A stretch of DNA of 64,000 nt, taken from assembly GCA_964564865.1 (NCBI GenBank), contig CAZMDA010000005.1, forward strand, positions 1 to 64,000. The letters run 5' to 3'. Shown piece by piece: positions 16,419 through 25,401 of this stretch. Position 1 is the stretch's first letter. The number at the start of each line of letters is the position of its first letter. The stretch comes from RBG-16-66-20 sp964564865 (GTDB lineage Bacteria > Pseudomonadota > Gammaproteobacteria > Burkholderiales > SG8-39). A program made the translations under genes and the position numbers. Under the pieces are notes generated by a model that was not told where the DNA came from, did not search any database, and was given only the letters and a program-made list of their open reading frames with translations.

Positions 16419-17893
16419 ATCGTTCGTCCGGCCTTTTCCCAGTAGGGCGCGCGCAGCTTGCGCTTGAACAGCTTGCCGCTGTCTTCGCGCGGCAGCTGCT
16501 CGTGGAACGCGACCAGGCGCGGCACCTTGTAGTCCGCGATGCGCCCGCGCAGCCAGGCCTGGATGGCCGCCTCGTCCAGCTTCGCCCCGGGCTGCAGCTG
16601 CACTGCGGCGGCGAGCGACTCGCCGAACTCGGCGCTGGGCACGCCGAACACCGCGCAGTCCGCGACCCCGGGCATGGTGATGAGCGCGGCCTCGATCTCG
16701 GCGGGGTAGATGTTGACGCCGCCCGAGATCACCATGTCCACCGCGCGGTCCGACAGGTAGAGGTAGCCCTCCTCGTCCAGCCAGCCCACGTCGCCCAGCG
16801 TCCAAAGCCCGTCGCGCTCCAGCTTGCGCCGGGCCTCGTCGTTGTTGTTGTAGGTGAAGTCGGTGTAGTGCGGCTGCCGGGCGTAGACCAGCCCGGGGGT
16901 GCGCGGCGGCAGCTCGCGCCCCTGCTCGTCGAGGATCTTCAGCCGCGTGCCGGGGATCGCGCGTCCGGCCGAGCCCGGGCGCGCGAGCGCCTCCTCGGCG
17001 CTGATGAAGGTCACCAGCCCCAGCTCGCTCGCGGCGTAGCTCTCGTGGATCACCGGGCCCCACCAGTCGATCATGGCGCGCTTGACTTCGGGCGCGCAGG
17101 GCGAGCCCATGGTCATGACGAACCTCATCGACGACAGGTCGTAGCGGCGCTTCACGTCATCCGGCAGCTTCAGCATGCGGCTGAACATGGTGGGCACGAG
17201 GTAGGCGCGGTCCAGGCGGTGCTCCTGGATGCGCCGGAGCACGGTCTCGGCGTCGAAGCGCGATTCCAGGTACAGGTTGGCCCCCAGCAGCAGGGCCTGC
17301 ATGGCGTAGGTGTTCGGCGCGCTGTGGTAGATCGGCGCCGGCAGCAGCGCCTTCACGCCCGGTTCCAGGCCGTAGACCAGGCGCACGTTCTCCGCCAGCA
17401 CCGCGGCCGAGCGCGCGGCCTGCTCGGGCGAATGGGCGAAGCGGCGCACGCCCTTGGGCCGGCCGGTGGTGCCGGAGGTGTAGGGCATGGAGTAGCGCGG
17501 CGGCTTCTCCGGCCCGGCGTGGCGCGGCTGCGCCGCCAGCCATTCGCGCCAGCGCGGCCCGTCGGCCGGCACCACGGCCACCCCGGGCGGGATGCCGCCC
17601 TCGATCTGGGCGAGCAGGTCGGACTGCGCCACCAGCACCCGGGCGCCGCTGTCGCGCAGGATCCAGTTCGCCTCCTCGGCCTTGAAGTGCCAGTTCACCG
17701 GGCAGGTGTAGGCGCCCAGGCGACGGGCGCCGAAAATGCCCTCCAGGTATGCGGGGTCATTGCGCAGCATCAGGCAGACCACGTCGCCGTCGCCCACGCC
17801 CAGCCGCTCCAGCCCGGAGGCCGCCCGCAGCACGGCGTCCTCGAACGAGGCCGGCGGGACCAACTCGCCGTCGAAATAGAGGCTCGCCTGCAT
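16415..17893 (-). CDS. Acyl-CoA synthetase / AMP-dependent ligase
   Basis: A 492-residue ANL-superfamily ligase that activates a carboxylic acid to acyl-AMP and acyl-CoA. The P-loop-like motif is YTSGTTGRPKGV (about residues 160-170), the acyl pocket segment is YAASELGLVTF, the A5 motif is TLGDVGWLDEEGYLYLSDR, and the C-terminal catalytic lysine lies in PREDSGKLFKRKLR. The ATG at 17893 is only 24 bases from the divergent ATG of the receiver-MBL fusion gene. The substrate cannot be read from sequence; short or medium fatty or aromatic acids are usual. Confidence 0.9.
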   Translation of the reverse strand: MQASLYFDGELVPPASFEDAVLRAASGLERLGVGDGDVVCLMLRNDPAYLEGIFGARRLGAYTCPVNWHFKAEEANWILRDSGARVLVAQSDLLAQIEGGIPPGVAVVPADGPRWREWLAAQPRHAGPEKPPRYSMPYTSGTTGRPKGVRRFAHSPEQAARSAAVLAENVRLVYGLEPGVKALLPAPIYHSAPNTYAMQALLLGANLYLESRFDAETVLRRIQEHRLDRAYLVPTMFSRMLKLPDDVKRRYDLSSMRFVMTMGSPCAPEVKRAMIDWWGPVIHESYAASELGLVTFISAEEALARPGSAGRAIPGTRLKILDEQGRELPPRTPGLVYARQPHYTDFTYNNNDEARRKLERDGLWTLGDVGWLDEEGYLYLSDRAVDMVISGGVNIYPAEIEAALITMPGVADCAVFGVPSAEFGESLAAAVQLQPGAKLDEAAIQAWLRGRIADYKVPRLVAFHEQLPREDSGKLFKRKLRAPYWEKAGRTI

Positions 17894-17917
17894 GGGTTTG
17901 GGAAGTATATTCGGGGG

Positions 17918-19135
17918 ATGAAGTTCTTCGTGGTCGACGATGATCCGGACAGCCTCGCGCTGGTGACGCGCCTGCTCACCGGCGCCGGCCACGAGGTGGT
18001 GGTGCGCGGTTCCAGCGTCGAGGCGCTGCGCGACATCCCGGACATGCGGCCCGACTGCGTCATCACCGACGTCATGATGCCGGTGATGGACGGCTTCGAG
18101 CTCACGCGCGAGCTGCGCCGCCGGCCCGAGCTGGCGCAGATGAAGATCGTGGTGCTCTCGGCCAAGACCTACGACTTCGACCGCCGGCGGGCGAAGGAGA
18201 TGGGCGCCGACGGCTACATCACCAAGCCGATCAACCGCGACACCTTCATGCAGAGCATCGGCGAGCTGGTCACCGACCAGATCGCGGTGAACTACTGGGG
18301 CGTGCACGGCACGCTGCCGGTGCCCGGCGAGGCCTACAACCGCTACGGCGGCAACACGCCCTGCGTCAGCGTCGAGGTGGGCGGCGAGCCGCTGTACGTG
18401 TTCGACTGCGGCTCGGGGATCAAGAAGCTCTCCGACCGCGTGATGCAGACCCCGGCCGAGCGCTTTTCCTGCCGCATCTTCATCTCCCACACCCACTGGG
18501 ACCACATCAACACGGTGCCGTTCTTCGCCCCGCTGTACCTGCGCGGCAACCAGATCGAGATCTTCGGCCCCTACCAGGGCGACCTCACCATCGAGCGCGC
18601 CATCAGCGCCCAGATGGAGAGCGTCTACTTCCCGGTCACGGTGCGCGAGTTCGGCGCGCGCCTGGTGTTCCGCGACCTGCGCGAGGAGCGGCTGGAGTTC
18701 GGCCCGGTGCGCGTGGACACCATGCTGCTGCGCCACCCGGGCTACTGCCTGGGGTACAAGCTGACCTGCCGCGGCCGCAGCGTGTGCTACATCACCGACA
18801 ACGAGCTCTATCTGCCCACCGACGCGCGCCACGACGCGCGCTACGTCGAGCGCCTGGCCGACTTCGTGCGCGGCGCCGATGTCCTCATCACCGACACCAC
18901 CTACCGCGACCACGAGTACCCGTCCAAGGTGGACTGGGGCCATTCCTGCGTCAGCCAGGTGGCCGATCTCGCGGCGCGCGCGGAAGTGAAGCGCCTGCAC
19001 CTGTTCCACCACGACCCGGACCAGACCGACGCCGACATCGACCTCAAGCTGGAGGAGACGAGGAAGGCGCTCGCGCAGCTGGGCTCGAAGGTGCAGTGCG
19101 AGGCGCCGGCCGAGGGCTCGGCGCTGATGCTCTAG
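17918..19135 (+). CDS. Response-regulator receiver domain fused to metallo-beta-lactamase-fold hydrolase
   Basis: A 405-residue two-domain protein. Residues 1-125 form a CheY-like receiver: acidic pocket VVDDDPD, phospho-acceptor Asp in CVITDVMMPVMDG, Thr/Ser switch in VVLSAKTY and Lys in GYITKPI. Residues 130-405 form an MBL-fold domain with the metal-binding SHTHWDHI, a later TDNE and the LFHHDPDQTD segment that supplies further ligands. The MBL part resembles RNase Z/cyclic-nucleotide-phosphodiesterase-like members rather than beta-lactamases. The arrangement suggests phosphorylation-gated hydrolysis. No histidine kinase is adjacent. The gene is divergent from the acyl-CoA synthetase with a 24-base gap. 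Confidence 0.85.
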   Translation: MKFFVVDDDPDSLALVTRLLTGAGHEVVVRGSSVEALRDIPDMRPDCVITDVMMPVMDGFELTRELRRRPELAQMKIVVLSAKTYDFDRRRAKEMGADGYITKPINRDTFMQSIGELVTDQIAVNYWGVHGTLPVPGEAYNRYGGNTPCVSVEVGGEPLYVFDCGSGIKKLSDRVMQTPAERFSCRIFISHTHWDHINTVPFFAPLYLRGNQIEIFGPYQGDLTIERAISAQMESVYFPVTVREFGARLVFRDLREERLEFGPVRVDTMLLRHPGYCLGYKLTCRGRSVCYITDNELYLPTDARHDARYVERLADFVRGADVLITDTTYRDHEYPSKVDWGHSCVSQVADLAARAEVKRLHLFHHDPDQTDADIDLKLEETRKALAQLGSKVQCEAPAEGSALML

Positions 19136-19160
19136 AAGATCAGGGACGGACCACGATTTC

Positions 19161-19616
19161 CTAGAACACGCCGAGCGCGAGCCCGGCGGCAAAGGCGGCA
19201 CCCAGCTCCTCGCACCGTGCAAGGACCTCCGGCGTCACTTCCTTCAGCGCGACGATCGGCTCGGCGCGCTTCTCCAGCCTGAGTCCGGTGACGATGCGCT
19301 CCACCGAACTCACCGCGCCGCTGCCGTCCTGGCCGGCGCTCACGACGAGCGCCCAGGGCCGGCCGTTCACCTTGCCCTCGCAGGCGTAGAACACGCGCTC
19401 GAGGAAGTCCTTCATCATCCCGGACATGTAGCCGAAGTTCTCCGGCGTGCCGAGGATCACCCCGTCGGCGGCGAGCAGGTCCTCGGGGCCGGCCTCGGCG
19501 CAGCGCTTCAGGATCACGTCGACCCCGCCTTCGGCACGCGCGCCGCGCGCCACCGCCTCGGCCATCTGCGCGGTCTTCACGCCGCCGGTGTGGTACACGA
19601 TGAGCAGCGTCTTCAT
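19161..19616 (-). CDS. Flavodoxin-fold NAD(P)H-dependent oxidoreductase
   Basis: A 151-residue flavodoxin-like protein. The N-terminal phosphate-binding loop is LLIVYHTGGVKTAQMAEAV, and the flavin-contacting loop GVILGTPENFGYMSGMMKDFLE is typical of FMN reductase/NADPH-quinone reductase folds. No signal peptide is present. The ATG overlaps the stop of the mtfA-like gene by 4 bases (ATGA), so the two are probably translated from one message. The electron acceptor is unknown. Confidence 0.85.
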   Translation of the reverse strand: MKTLLIVYHTGGVKTAQMAEAVARGARAEGGVDVILKRCAEAGPEDLLAADGVILGTPENFGYMSGMMKDFLERVFYACEGKVNGRPWALVVSAGQDGSGAVSSVERIVTGLRLEKRAEPIVALKEVTPEVLARCEELGAAFAAGLALGVF

Positions 19617-20386
19617 GACTTCAGCCTCAGCGCCGGATCCTGCCGGTAGAACCCCTTGAACAGTTCGTACAACCGCGGCAGCTCGCCCTTGAGCGCGTTC
19701 GGCGTCTCGAAGAAAGCCTCGCTCGCCACGGCGAAGAACTCGGCTTCCTCCTCCGCGGCGTAGGGATCGAGCAGCGTCTCCTCGCCGGACTCCACCGCCT
19801 GGCAGAAGCGGTCGTACTCGGCGTCGAACACCTCGATCCAGCGCTCGCGCGCGGCCCGGGAGGGCAGCGGCGGCACGCCGTCGGCCTCGCCGTCCATCAT
19901 GTCCAGCTTGTGCGCGAACTCGTGGATGACGACGTTGGCGCCGCCCTCGGCCACCGAGCCGGCGTCGTCCAACGCCTCCCAGGACAGCACGATCGGGCCG
20001 CCGGGCCAGGACTCGCCGGCAAGCTCGTCGTCCCACTCGTGCACCACGCCGTCCTCGCCGACGCGCGTGCGCTTCACGTGGAAATCGGACGGGTGCACGA
20101 TGATCCCGACCCAGCCCTCGTATGCGTCCAGCCCCAGCTCCAGCACCGGCAGGCAGGCCTGCAGCGCGATCTCGACGCGGTCGTCCTCCGACAGCTCGAG
20201 CCCCCGCACCGGCGTGAACTCCTTCTCGGCGAGGAAGATCACCGCCATCTCCCGCAGCCGCCGCGCCTCGTCCTCCGACAGCCCGGCGAGGAAGGGCAGG
20301 TGGCGCAGCGCGCGCGCCCAGCGGCGCCCGTCGATGCTGTGCCGGGCGAGAACGCGCCGTCTGTACAGGCTCTTCAGCCAACCCAT
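19613..20386 (-). CDS. mtfA: MtfA-family zinc peptidase
   Basis: M90 zinc aminopeptidase family, which in enteric bacteria binds the Mlc repressor of the glucose phosphotransferase gene. The protein is 257 residues when started at ATG 20386 (MGWLKSLYRR). The zinc site is VVIHEFAHKLDMMDGEADG, with further acidic residues near FAVASEAFFE. The upstream alternative ATG (20404) overlaps the relA start codon and adds only RYCTA. The gene is divergent from relA with about 16 bases between chosen starts, so the two share a regulatory region. Mlc itself is not in this window. Confidence 0.88.
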   Translation of the reverse strand: MGWLKSLYRRRVLARHSIDGRRWARALRHLPFLAGLSEDEARRLREMAVIFLAEKEFTPVRGLELSEDDRVEIALQACLPVLELGLDAYEGWVGIIVHPSDFHVKRTRVGEDGVVHEWDDELAGESWPGGPIVLSWEALDDAGSVAEGGANVVIHEFAHKLDMMDGEADGVPPLPSRAARERWIEVFDAEYDRFCQAVESGEETLLDPYAAEEEAEFFAVASEAFFETPNALKGELPRLYELFKGFYRQDPALRLKS

Positions 20387-20402
20387 CGCCGTACAATACC
20401 GC

Positions 20403-22595
20403 ATGGTTTCGGTGGTCCAACTTCATCCGCAGTCGGCCGCGGCGGCGCTGGAGCCGCTTGCCGAAGGCCTCGCCGGCCCGGACCGCGCGTTGCTGGCGCG
20501 CGCACTGGAGTTCGCCGAGCCGCTCTATGCCGGGCAGGCGCTGTCCACCGGCGAGCCGACGTGGCCGCATGCGCTCGGGCTGGGGGCGGGCCTCGCCGCC
20601 ATCGGCCTCGACCCGGCGGCGCGCGCCGCGGGCGTGCTGTTCGCCGCACCCAAGCAGCTGGGCGGGATCGACAGGCTGCAGGAGGCCTTCGGCGAGGAGA
20701 TCGCCTCGCTTGCCGCCGGCGTCGAGAAGCTCTACCAGCTGCGTACCGTCACCCGCGCCACCGCCGGGGAGCAGAACGAGATCCTGCGCAAGATGGTGCT
20801 GGGGATGGTGGAGGACATCCGCGTGGTGCTGATACGCCTCGCCTCGCGCACCCAGACGCTGCGCTGGATGGCGAAGAACCCGGTGGCCGAGCGCGCGGCC
20901 TACGCGCGCGAGACGCTGGACATCTACTCGCCGCTGGCCAACCGGCTGGGCGTCTGGCAGCTGAAGTGGGAGCTGGAGGACCTCTCGTTCCGGTTCCTCG
21001 AGCCCGAGCTGTACAAGCGGATCGCGCAGATGCTGGACGAGCGCCGCACCGAGCGCGAGCAGTACATCGCCGAGGCGATGGCGCTGCTGTCGCGCGAGCT
21101 CGCGGCGGCCGGCGTCACCGCGGAGGTGGCCGGCCGGCCCAAGCACATCTACTCGATCTGGAACAAGATGCGCGCCAAGAGCCTCGATTTCTCCGAGGTG
21201 CACGACGTGCGCGCGCTGCGGGTGATCGTGCCGGGGCTGAAGGACTGCTATACCGCGCTCGGCGTGGTGCACAACCTGTGGCAGCCGATCCCGAAGGAGT
21301 TCGACGACTACATCTCGCGCCCCAAGGGCAACCTGTACCAGTCGCTGCACACCGCGGTGCTGGGCCCGGGCGGGCGTACGCTGGAAGTCCAGATCCGCAC
21401 CGAGGAGATGCACCGGCATGCGGAGTTCGGCGTCGCCGCGCACTGGCGCTACAAGGAAGGCGGCGGCCAGCGCCGCATCGGCCGCAGCGAGGCCGCCTTC
21501 GACGAGAAGATCGCCTGGCTGCGCCAGCTGCTCGCCTGGCGCGACGAGGTCGCCGAGGGCGCGAGCTGGGCCGAGCGGACGCGCAAGGCGGCGCTGGACG
21601 ACACCATCTACGTGCTCACCCCGCAGGGCAAGGTGGTGGACCTGCCCGCGGGCTCGACGCCGCTGGATTTCGCCTACGCCCTGCACACCGACCTCGGCCA
21701 CCGCTGTCGGGGCGCGAGAGTGGATGGGCAGCTGGTGACGCTCGACACGCCGCTCGCCAGCGGCCAGCGGGTCGAGATCGTGGTCGCGAAGTCAGGCGGG
21801 CCTTCCCGGGACTGGCTCAATCCCGAGCGGGGTTTCCTGCGCAGCAGCCGGGCGAAGGGCAAGCTGCGGCAGTGGTTCAACGCGCAGGCCCTGGTCGAGA
21901 CCATCGCGCAGGGCCGCGCGATCGTGGAGAAGGAACAGAAGCGCGAGAAGGCCCAGCAGGCGGGGCTGGAGGACCTGGCGCGCAAGCTGGGCTTCGCCAA
22001 GCCCGACGAGCTGTTCGCCGCGGTGGCGCGCGACGAGGTCAACCTGCGCCAGCTGCAGGCTGCGCTGCGCGAGATGAAGGGCGCCGCGCCGGCGCCGGTC
22101 CCCGCGCCGGCCGCCGCGCCGAGGAAGGCGAAGCCGGCAGCCGAGGGCGGGGTGCTGGTGGTTGGCGTGGATCGCCTCATGACCCAGCTCGCGCGCTGCT
22201 GCAAGCCGGTGCCACCGGACCCGGTGCGCGGCTTCGTCACCCGCGGCAAGGGCGTGTCCATCCACCGCGAGGACTGCGCGAGCCTGCGCCGCCTCGTGGA
22301 GCGCGCCCCGGAACGCCAGATCGAGGTCCAGTGGGGCAGGGCGAAGGTGGAGGGCGCGCAGGCCACGTTCCCGGTCGACGTGCTGGTCACCGCCAGCGAC
22401 CGGCGGGGGCTGCTGCGCGACATCGGCGAGGCGCTGGCGCGCGAGAAAATCAATGTGACCGCGGTGCGCACGCAGAACCGCGACGACATCGCCTACATGC
22501 GCTTCAGCTTCGAGGTCGCGGACACCGCGCACCTGAAGCGCGCGCTGGCCACCGTGAAGCAGCTGCGCGGCGTCATTCGAGTAGCGCGGGGATGA
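20403..22595 (+). CDS. relA: (p)ppGpp synthetase RelA
   Basis: Ribosome-associated synthetase that makes (p)ppGpp when uncharged tRNA enters the A site. The 730-residue protein has the N-terminal HD-type region with no usable HD pair, so hydrolase activity is unlikely. The synthetase has KEFDDYISRPKGNLYQSLH near residue 298, in which the acidic EFDD version marks RelA-type monofunctional enzymes (SpoT has RFKD). A TGS domain (DDTIYVLTPQGKVVDLPAG), a conserved Cys-rich CCKPVPPDPV, and a C-terminal ACT domain follow. The spoT counterpart is not in this window. The tRNA-Val gene follows 73 bases downstream. Confidence 0.93.
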   Translation: MVSVVQLHPQSAAAALEPLAEGLAGPDRALLARALEFAEPLYAGQALSTGEPTWPHALGLGAGLAAIGLDPAARAAGVLFAAPKQLGGIDRLQEAFGEEIASLAAGVEKLYQLRTVTRATAGEQNEILRKMVLGMVEDIRVVLIRLASRTQTLRWMAKNPVAERAAYARETLDIYSPLANRLGVWQLKWELEDLSFRFLEPELYKRIAQMLDERRTEREQYIAEAMALLSRELAAAGVTAEVAGRPKHIYSIWNKMRAKSLDFSEVHDVRALRVIVPGLKDCYTALGVVHNLWQPIPKEFDDYISRPKGNLYQSLHTAVLGPGGRTLEVQIRTEEMHRHAEFGVAAHWRYKEGGGQRRIGRSEAAFDEKIAWLRQLLAWRDEVAEGASWAERTRKAALDDTIYVLTPQGKVVDLPAGSTPLDFAYALHTDLGHRCRGARVDGQLVTLDTPLASGQRVEIVVAKSGGPSRDWLNPERGFLRSSRAKGKLRQWFNAQALVETIAQGRAIVEKEQKREKAQQAGLEDLARKLGFAKPDELFAAVARDEVNLRQLQAALREMKGAAPAPVPAPAAAPRKAKPAAEGGVLVVGVDRLMTQLARCCKPVPPDPVRGFVTRGKGVSIHREDCASLRRLVERAPERQIEVQWGRAKVEGAQATFPVDVLVTASDRRGLLRDIGEALAREKINVTAVRTQNRDDIAYMRFSFEVADTAHLKRALATVKQLRGVIRVARG

Positions 22596-22668
22596 ATCCC
22601 CGCTCAGGGGTGGCGCGGGGCAGGTCGCGTAGGCGGCCGGATTTGCGGTAAAATCCGCCCCTTTCAGC

Positions 22669-22745
22669 AGGCGCGTAGCTCAGCTGGTTAGAGCACTACC
22701 TTGACATGGTAGGGGTCGTTGGTTCGAGTCCAATCGCGCCTACCA
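22669..22745 (+). tRNA. tRNA-Val(GAC)
   Basis: A 77-base tRNA gene including encoded CCA. Acceptor AGGCGCG pairs with CGCGCCT; the anticodon stem CTACC/GGTAG encloses TTGACAT, so the anticodon is GAC; the T loop is TTCGAGT. A possible -10 (TAAAAT, 22649-22654) lies just upstream. The thrS start is 5 bases after the CCA. Confidence 0.96.
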
Positions 22746-22750
22746 ATTCT

Positions 22751-24661
22751 GTGGCCTCCTCGTTGAACATCAAACTGCCGGACGGCACGGTGAAGGGCTT
22801 CCCCGGCCCGGTCACCGTCGCCGAGGTGGCCCTGTCGATCGGCCCCGGCCTCGCCAAGGCCGCGCTCGCCGGCAAGGTGAATGGCCGGCTCGTTGACACC
22901 AGCTTCCGCATCGAGTCCGACGCGGAGGTGGCCATCGTCACGCCGAAGAGCCCCGAGGGCCTGGACATCCTGCGCCATTCCACCTCGCACCTCATGGCGC
23001 AGGCGGTGCAGGAGCTGTTCCCCGGCGCGCAGGTCACCATCGGCCCGGTGATCGAGAACGGCTTCTACTACGACTTCGCCTACAAGCGCCCGTTCACGCC
23101 CGAGGACCTCGCCGCCATCGAGAAGAAGATGGCCGAGATCGTGAAGCGCGACCTGCCGGTGCACCGCAGGGAAATGCCGCGCGACGAGGCCGTCGAGTTC
23201 TTCAAGTCCATCGGCGAGGCGTACAAGGCGGAGATCATCGCCTCGATCCCCTCCGACGAGCCAATTTCGCTCTACGGCCAGGGCAACTGGATCGACCTGT
23301 GCCGGGGGCCGCACGTGCCCTCCACCGGCAAGCTGAAGGTGTTCAAGCTGATGCGGGTCGCCGGCGCCTATTGGCGCGGCGATTCGAAGAACGAGATGCT
23401 CCAGCGCATCTACGGCACCGCCTGGGCGACCAAGGAGGAGCAGGACGCCTACCTGAAGATGCTGGAGGAGGCCGACAAGCGCGACCACCGGCGCCTGGGC
23501 CAGAGCCTGGACCTGTTCCACATGGAGGACGAGGCCCCCGGAATGGTGTTCTGGCACCCCAAGGGCTGGACGCTGTGGCAGCAGGTGGAGCAGTACATGC
23601 GCCGCGTCTACCGCGAGAACGGCTACCAGGAGGTGCGCGGGCCGATGGTGCTGCCGCGCAGCCTGTGGGAGACCACCGGGCACTGGGAGAACTACCGGGA
23701 GAACATGTTCGTCACCGAGTCGGAAAAGCGCGACTACGCGTTGAAGCCGATGAACTGCCCGGGCCACATCCTGATCTACAACAAGGGCGTGAAGAGCTAC
23801 CGCGACCTGCCGCTGCGCTTCGGCGAGTTCGGCTCCTGCCACCGCAACGAGCCCTCGGGCGCGCTGCACGGGCTGATGCGGGCGCGCGGCTTCACCCAGG
23901 ACGACGGCCACATCTTCTGCACCGAGGAGCAGATCCTGCCGGAGTGCGTGGCCTACACCGCGCTGCTGCAGAAGGTCTACGCCCACTTCGGCTTCAGCGA
24001 CATCATCTACAAGGTCGCCACCCGGCCGGAGAAGCGCATCGGCTCGGACGAGGCCTGGGACAAGGCCGAGCAGGCCCTGATCGAGTCGCTGCGGCGCTCG
24101 GGGGTCGCGTTCGAAATCTCGCCCGGGGACGGCGCCTTCTACGGTCCCAAGATCGAGTATTCGCTCAAGGACGCCATCGGCCGGGTCTGGCAGTGCGGCA
24201 CCATGCAGGTGGACTTCAACCTGACCGCCCGCCTGGGCGCCGAGTACGTGGCCGCGGACAACACCCGCCGGACGCCCGTGATGCTGCACCGGGCGACCAT
24301 CGGCTCCATGGAGCGGTTCCTGGGCATCCTGATCGAGCACTTCGGCGGCGCCTTCCCGCTCTGGCTGGCCCCGGAGCAGGTGGTGGTGCTGAACGTGTCC
24401 GAGCACCAGGCCGAGTACGCCGAGAGTGTGGCGAAAGCGCTACGCGAGGCCGGGTTCCGCGCCGTGGCGGATTTGCGAAACGAGAAAATTTCCTATAAAA
24501 TTCGGGAACATAGCCTGCAAAAGCTGCCCTACCAGGTGGTGGTCGGCGACAAGGAAAAGCAGGCCGGAAGCGTGGCCGTGCGTACGCGCAGCGGTGAGGA
24601 CCTCGGGGCGATGGCCCTGGGAGACTTCATCCGGCGCCTCGGGACAGAGGCGGGCGCGTAG
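22751..24661 (+). CDS. thrS: Threonyl-tRNA synthetase
   Basis: Charges tRNA-Thr and edits misactivated serine. The start is GTG at 22751 (VASSLNIKLPDG), only 5 bases past the tRNA-Val CCA, giving 636 residues; a TTG at 22763 is an alternative. The order is: N1 TGS-like domain, editing domain with HSTSHLMAQAVQELF, class II core with the conserved RVAGAYWRGDS linker and PGMVFWHPKGW, motif 2 near FRNEPSGALHGLMRARGFTQ-like residues, and the C-terminal anticodon-binding domain. It heads the thrS-infC-rpmI-rplT-pheS-pheT cluster. Confidence 0.95.
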   Translation: MASSLNIKLPDGTVKGFPGPVTVAEVALSIGPGLAKAALAGKVNGRLVDTSFRIESDAEVAIVTPKSPEGLDILRHSTSHLMAQAVQELFPGAQVTIGPVIENGFYYDFAYKRPFTPEDLAAIEKKMAEIVKRDLPVHRREMPRDEAVEFFKSIGEAYKAEIIASIPSDEPISLYGQGNWIDLCRGPHVPSTGKLKVFKLMRVAGAYWRGDSKNEMLQRIYGTAWATKEEQDAYLKMLEEADKRDHRRLGQSLDLFHMEDEAPGMVFWHPKGWTLWQQVEQYMRRVYRENGYQEVRGPMVLPRSLWETTGHWENYRENMFVTESEKRDYALKPMNCPGHILIYNKGVKSYRDLPLRFGEFGSCHRNEPSGALHGLMRARGFTQDDGHIFCTEEQILPECVAYTALLQKVYAHFGFSDIIYKVATRPEKRIGSDEAWDKAEQALIESLRRSGVAFEISPGDGAFYGPKIEYSLKDAIGRVWQCGTMQVDFNLTARLGAEYVAADNTRRTPVMLHRATIGSMERFLGILIEHFGGAFPLWLAPEQVVVLNVSEHQAEYAESVAKALREAGFRAVADLRNEKISYKIREHSLQKLPYQVVVGDKEKQAGSVAVRTRSGEDLGAMALGDFIRRLGTEAGA

Positions 24662-24705
24662 CAGCACGGCCGCATTTTTTTGACCGGAAGAAGGAGTTTT
24701 CACCC

Positions 24706-25311
24706 ATCGCACTCGAGAGATCGCAACGCATCAACGGGGAGATCACCGCGCCGCAGGTGCGGCTGGTCGCCGACGAAGGTGAGCAGCTCGGCATCGTGGC
24801 CATCGCCGACGCGCTGAGGCTGGCCGAGGAGCGCAACGTGGACCTGGTGGAGATCGCGCCATTGGCGGTGCCGCCGGTCTGCAAGCTCATGGACTACGGC
24901 AAGTTCCGCTACCGCGAGCAGAAGAAGGCCCACGAGGCCAAGCTCAAGCAGAAGCAGATCCAGGTCAAGGAGATCAAGTTCCGGCCCGGCACCGACGACG
25001 GCGACTACAAGATCAAGGTCGGCAAGCTGATCGCGTTCCTCGAGGAGGGCGACAAGGCGAAGGTGACGCTGCGGTTCAGGGGGCGCGAGATGGCGCACCA
25101 GGAATTCGGCCTGCGGCTGCTGGAGCGGGTGAAGGCGGATCTCGAAGGCGTGGCGCTGGTCGAGCAGTTCCCGAAGCTCGAGGGGCGGCAGATGGTGATG
25201 GTCCTGGCGCCGAAGAAGAAGGTGCTGGTGGTGTCCAGGGGCAAGCCGAAGAAGAAGGAAGCAGCAGCGGAAGCACCCGCAGTCGCAGCAGAGAAGCCCG
25301 CCGCAGCCTAG
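24706..25311 (+). CDS. infC: Translation initiation factor IF-3, ATC start codon
   Basis: Prevents premature 50S joining and helps select the start codon. The reading frame extends upstream of any ATG and reads IALERSQRINGEITAPQVRL, the normal IF-3 N-terminus. The only start in phase after the ribosome site (AAGGAG, 24691-24696) is ATC at 24706. E. coli infC begins with AUU and is autoregulated through it, so ATC is the expected style of rare start. The N-terminal domain spans about residues 10-80, the C-terminal IF3_C domain 85-175, and an Ala/Lys-rich tail ends the 201-residue protein. Confidence 0.92.
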   Translation: MALERSQRINGEITAPQVRLVADEGEQLGIVAIADALRLAEERNVDLVEIAPLAVPPVCKLMDYGKFRYREQKKAHEAKLKQKQIQVKEIKFRPGTDDGDYKIKVGKLIAFLEEGDKAKVTLRFRGREMAHQEFGLRLLERVKADLEGVALVEQFPKLEGRQMVMVLAPKKKVLVVSRGKPKKKEAAAEAPAVAAEKPAAA

Positions 25312-25401
25312 CTGCAGGCGGAGCACAAGTGATTCCGAGGCATCAAGCGCTGGCGAAGCCAGCCGCCCGGCGTCATGACAAAACAGAGCAAGGAGAGTTT
25401 C

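Noticed and set aside
14124..17063. A 979-codon open frame on the minus strand
   Set aside because: It runs antisense to the membrane protein, HAD and PEP-mutase genes, whose plus-strand frames have clear motifs. Its translation is His/Arg/Gln-rich low-complexity sequence.
13985..19135. A single open frame of more than 1700 codons on the plus strand
   Set aside because: Only its last part (from 17918) has protein-like motifs. The rest is an Arg/Ala/Gly-rich shadow of the genes in other frames and on the minus strand, as expected at about 70 percent GC.
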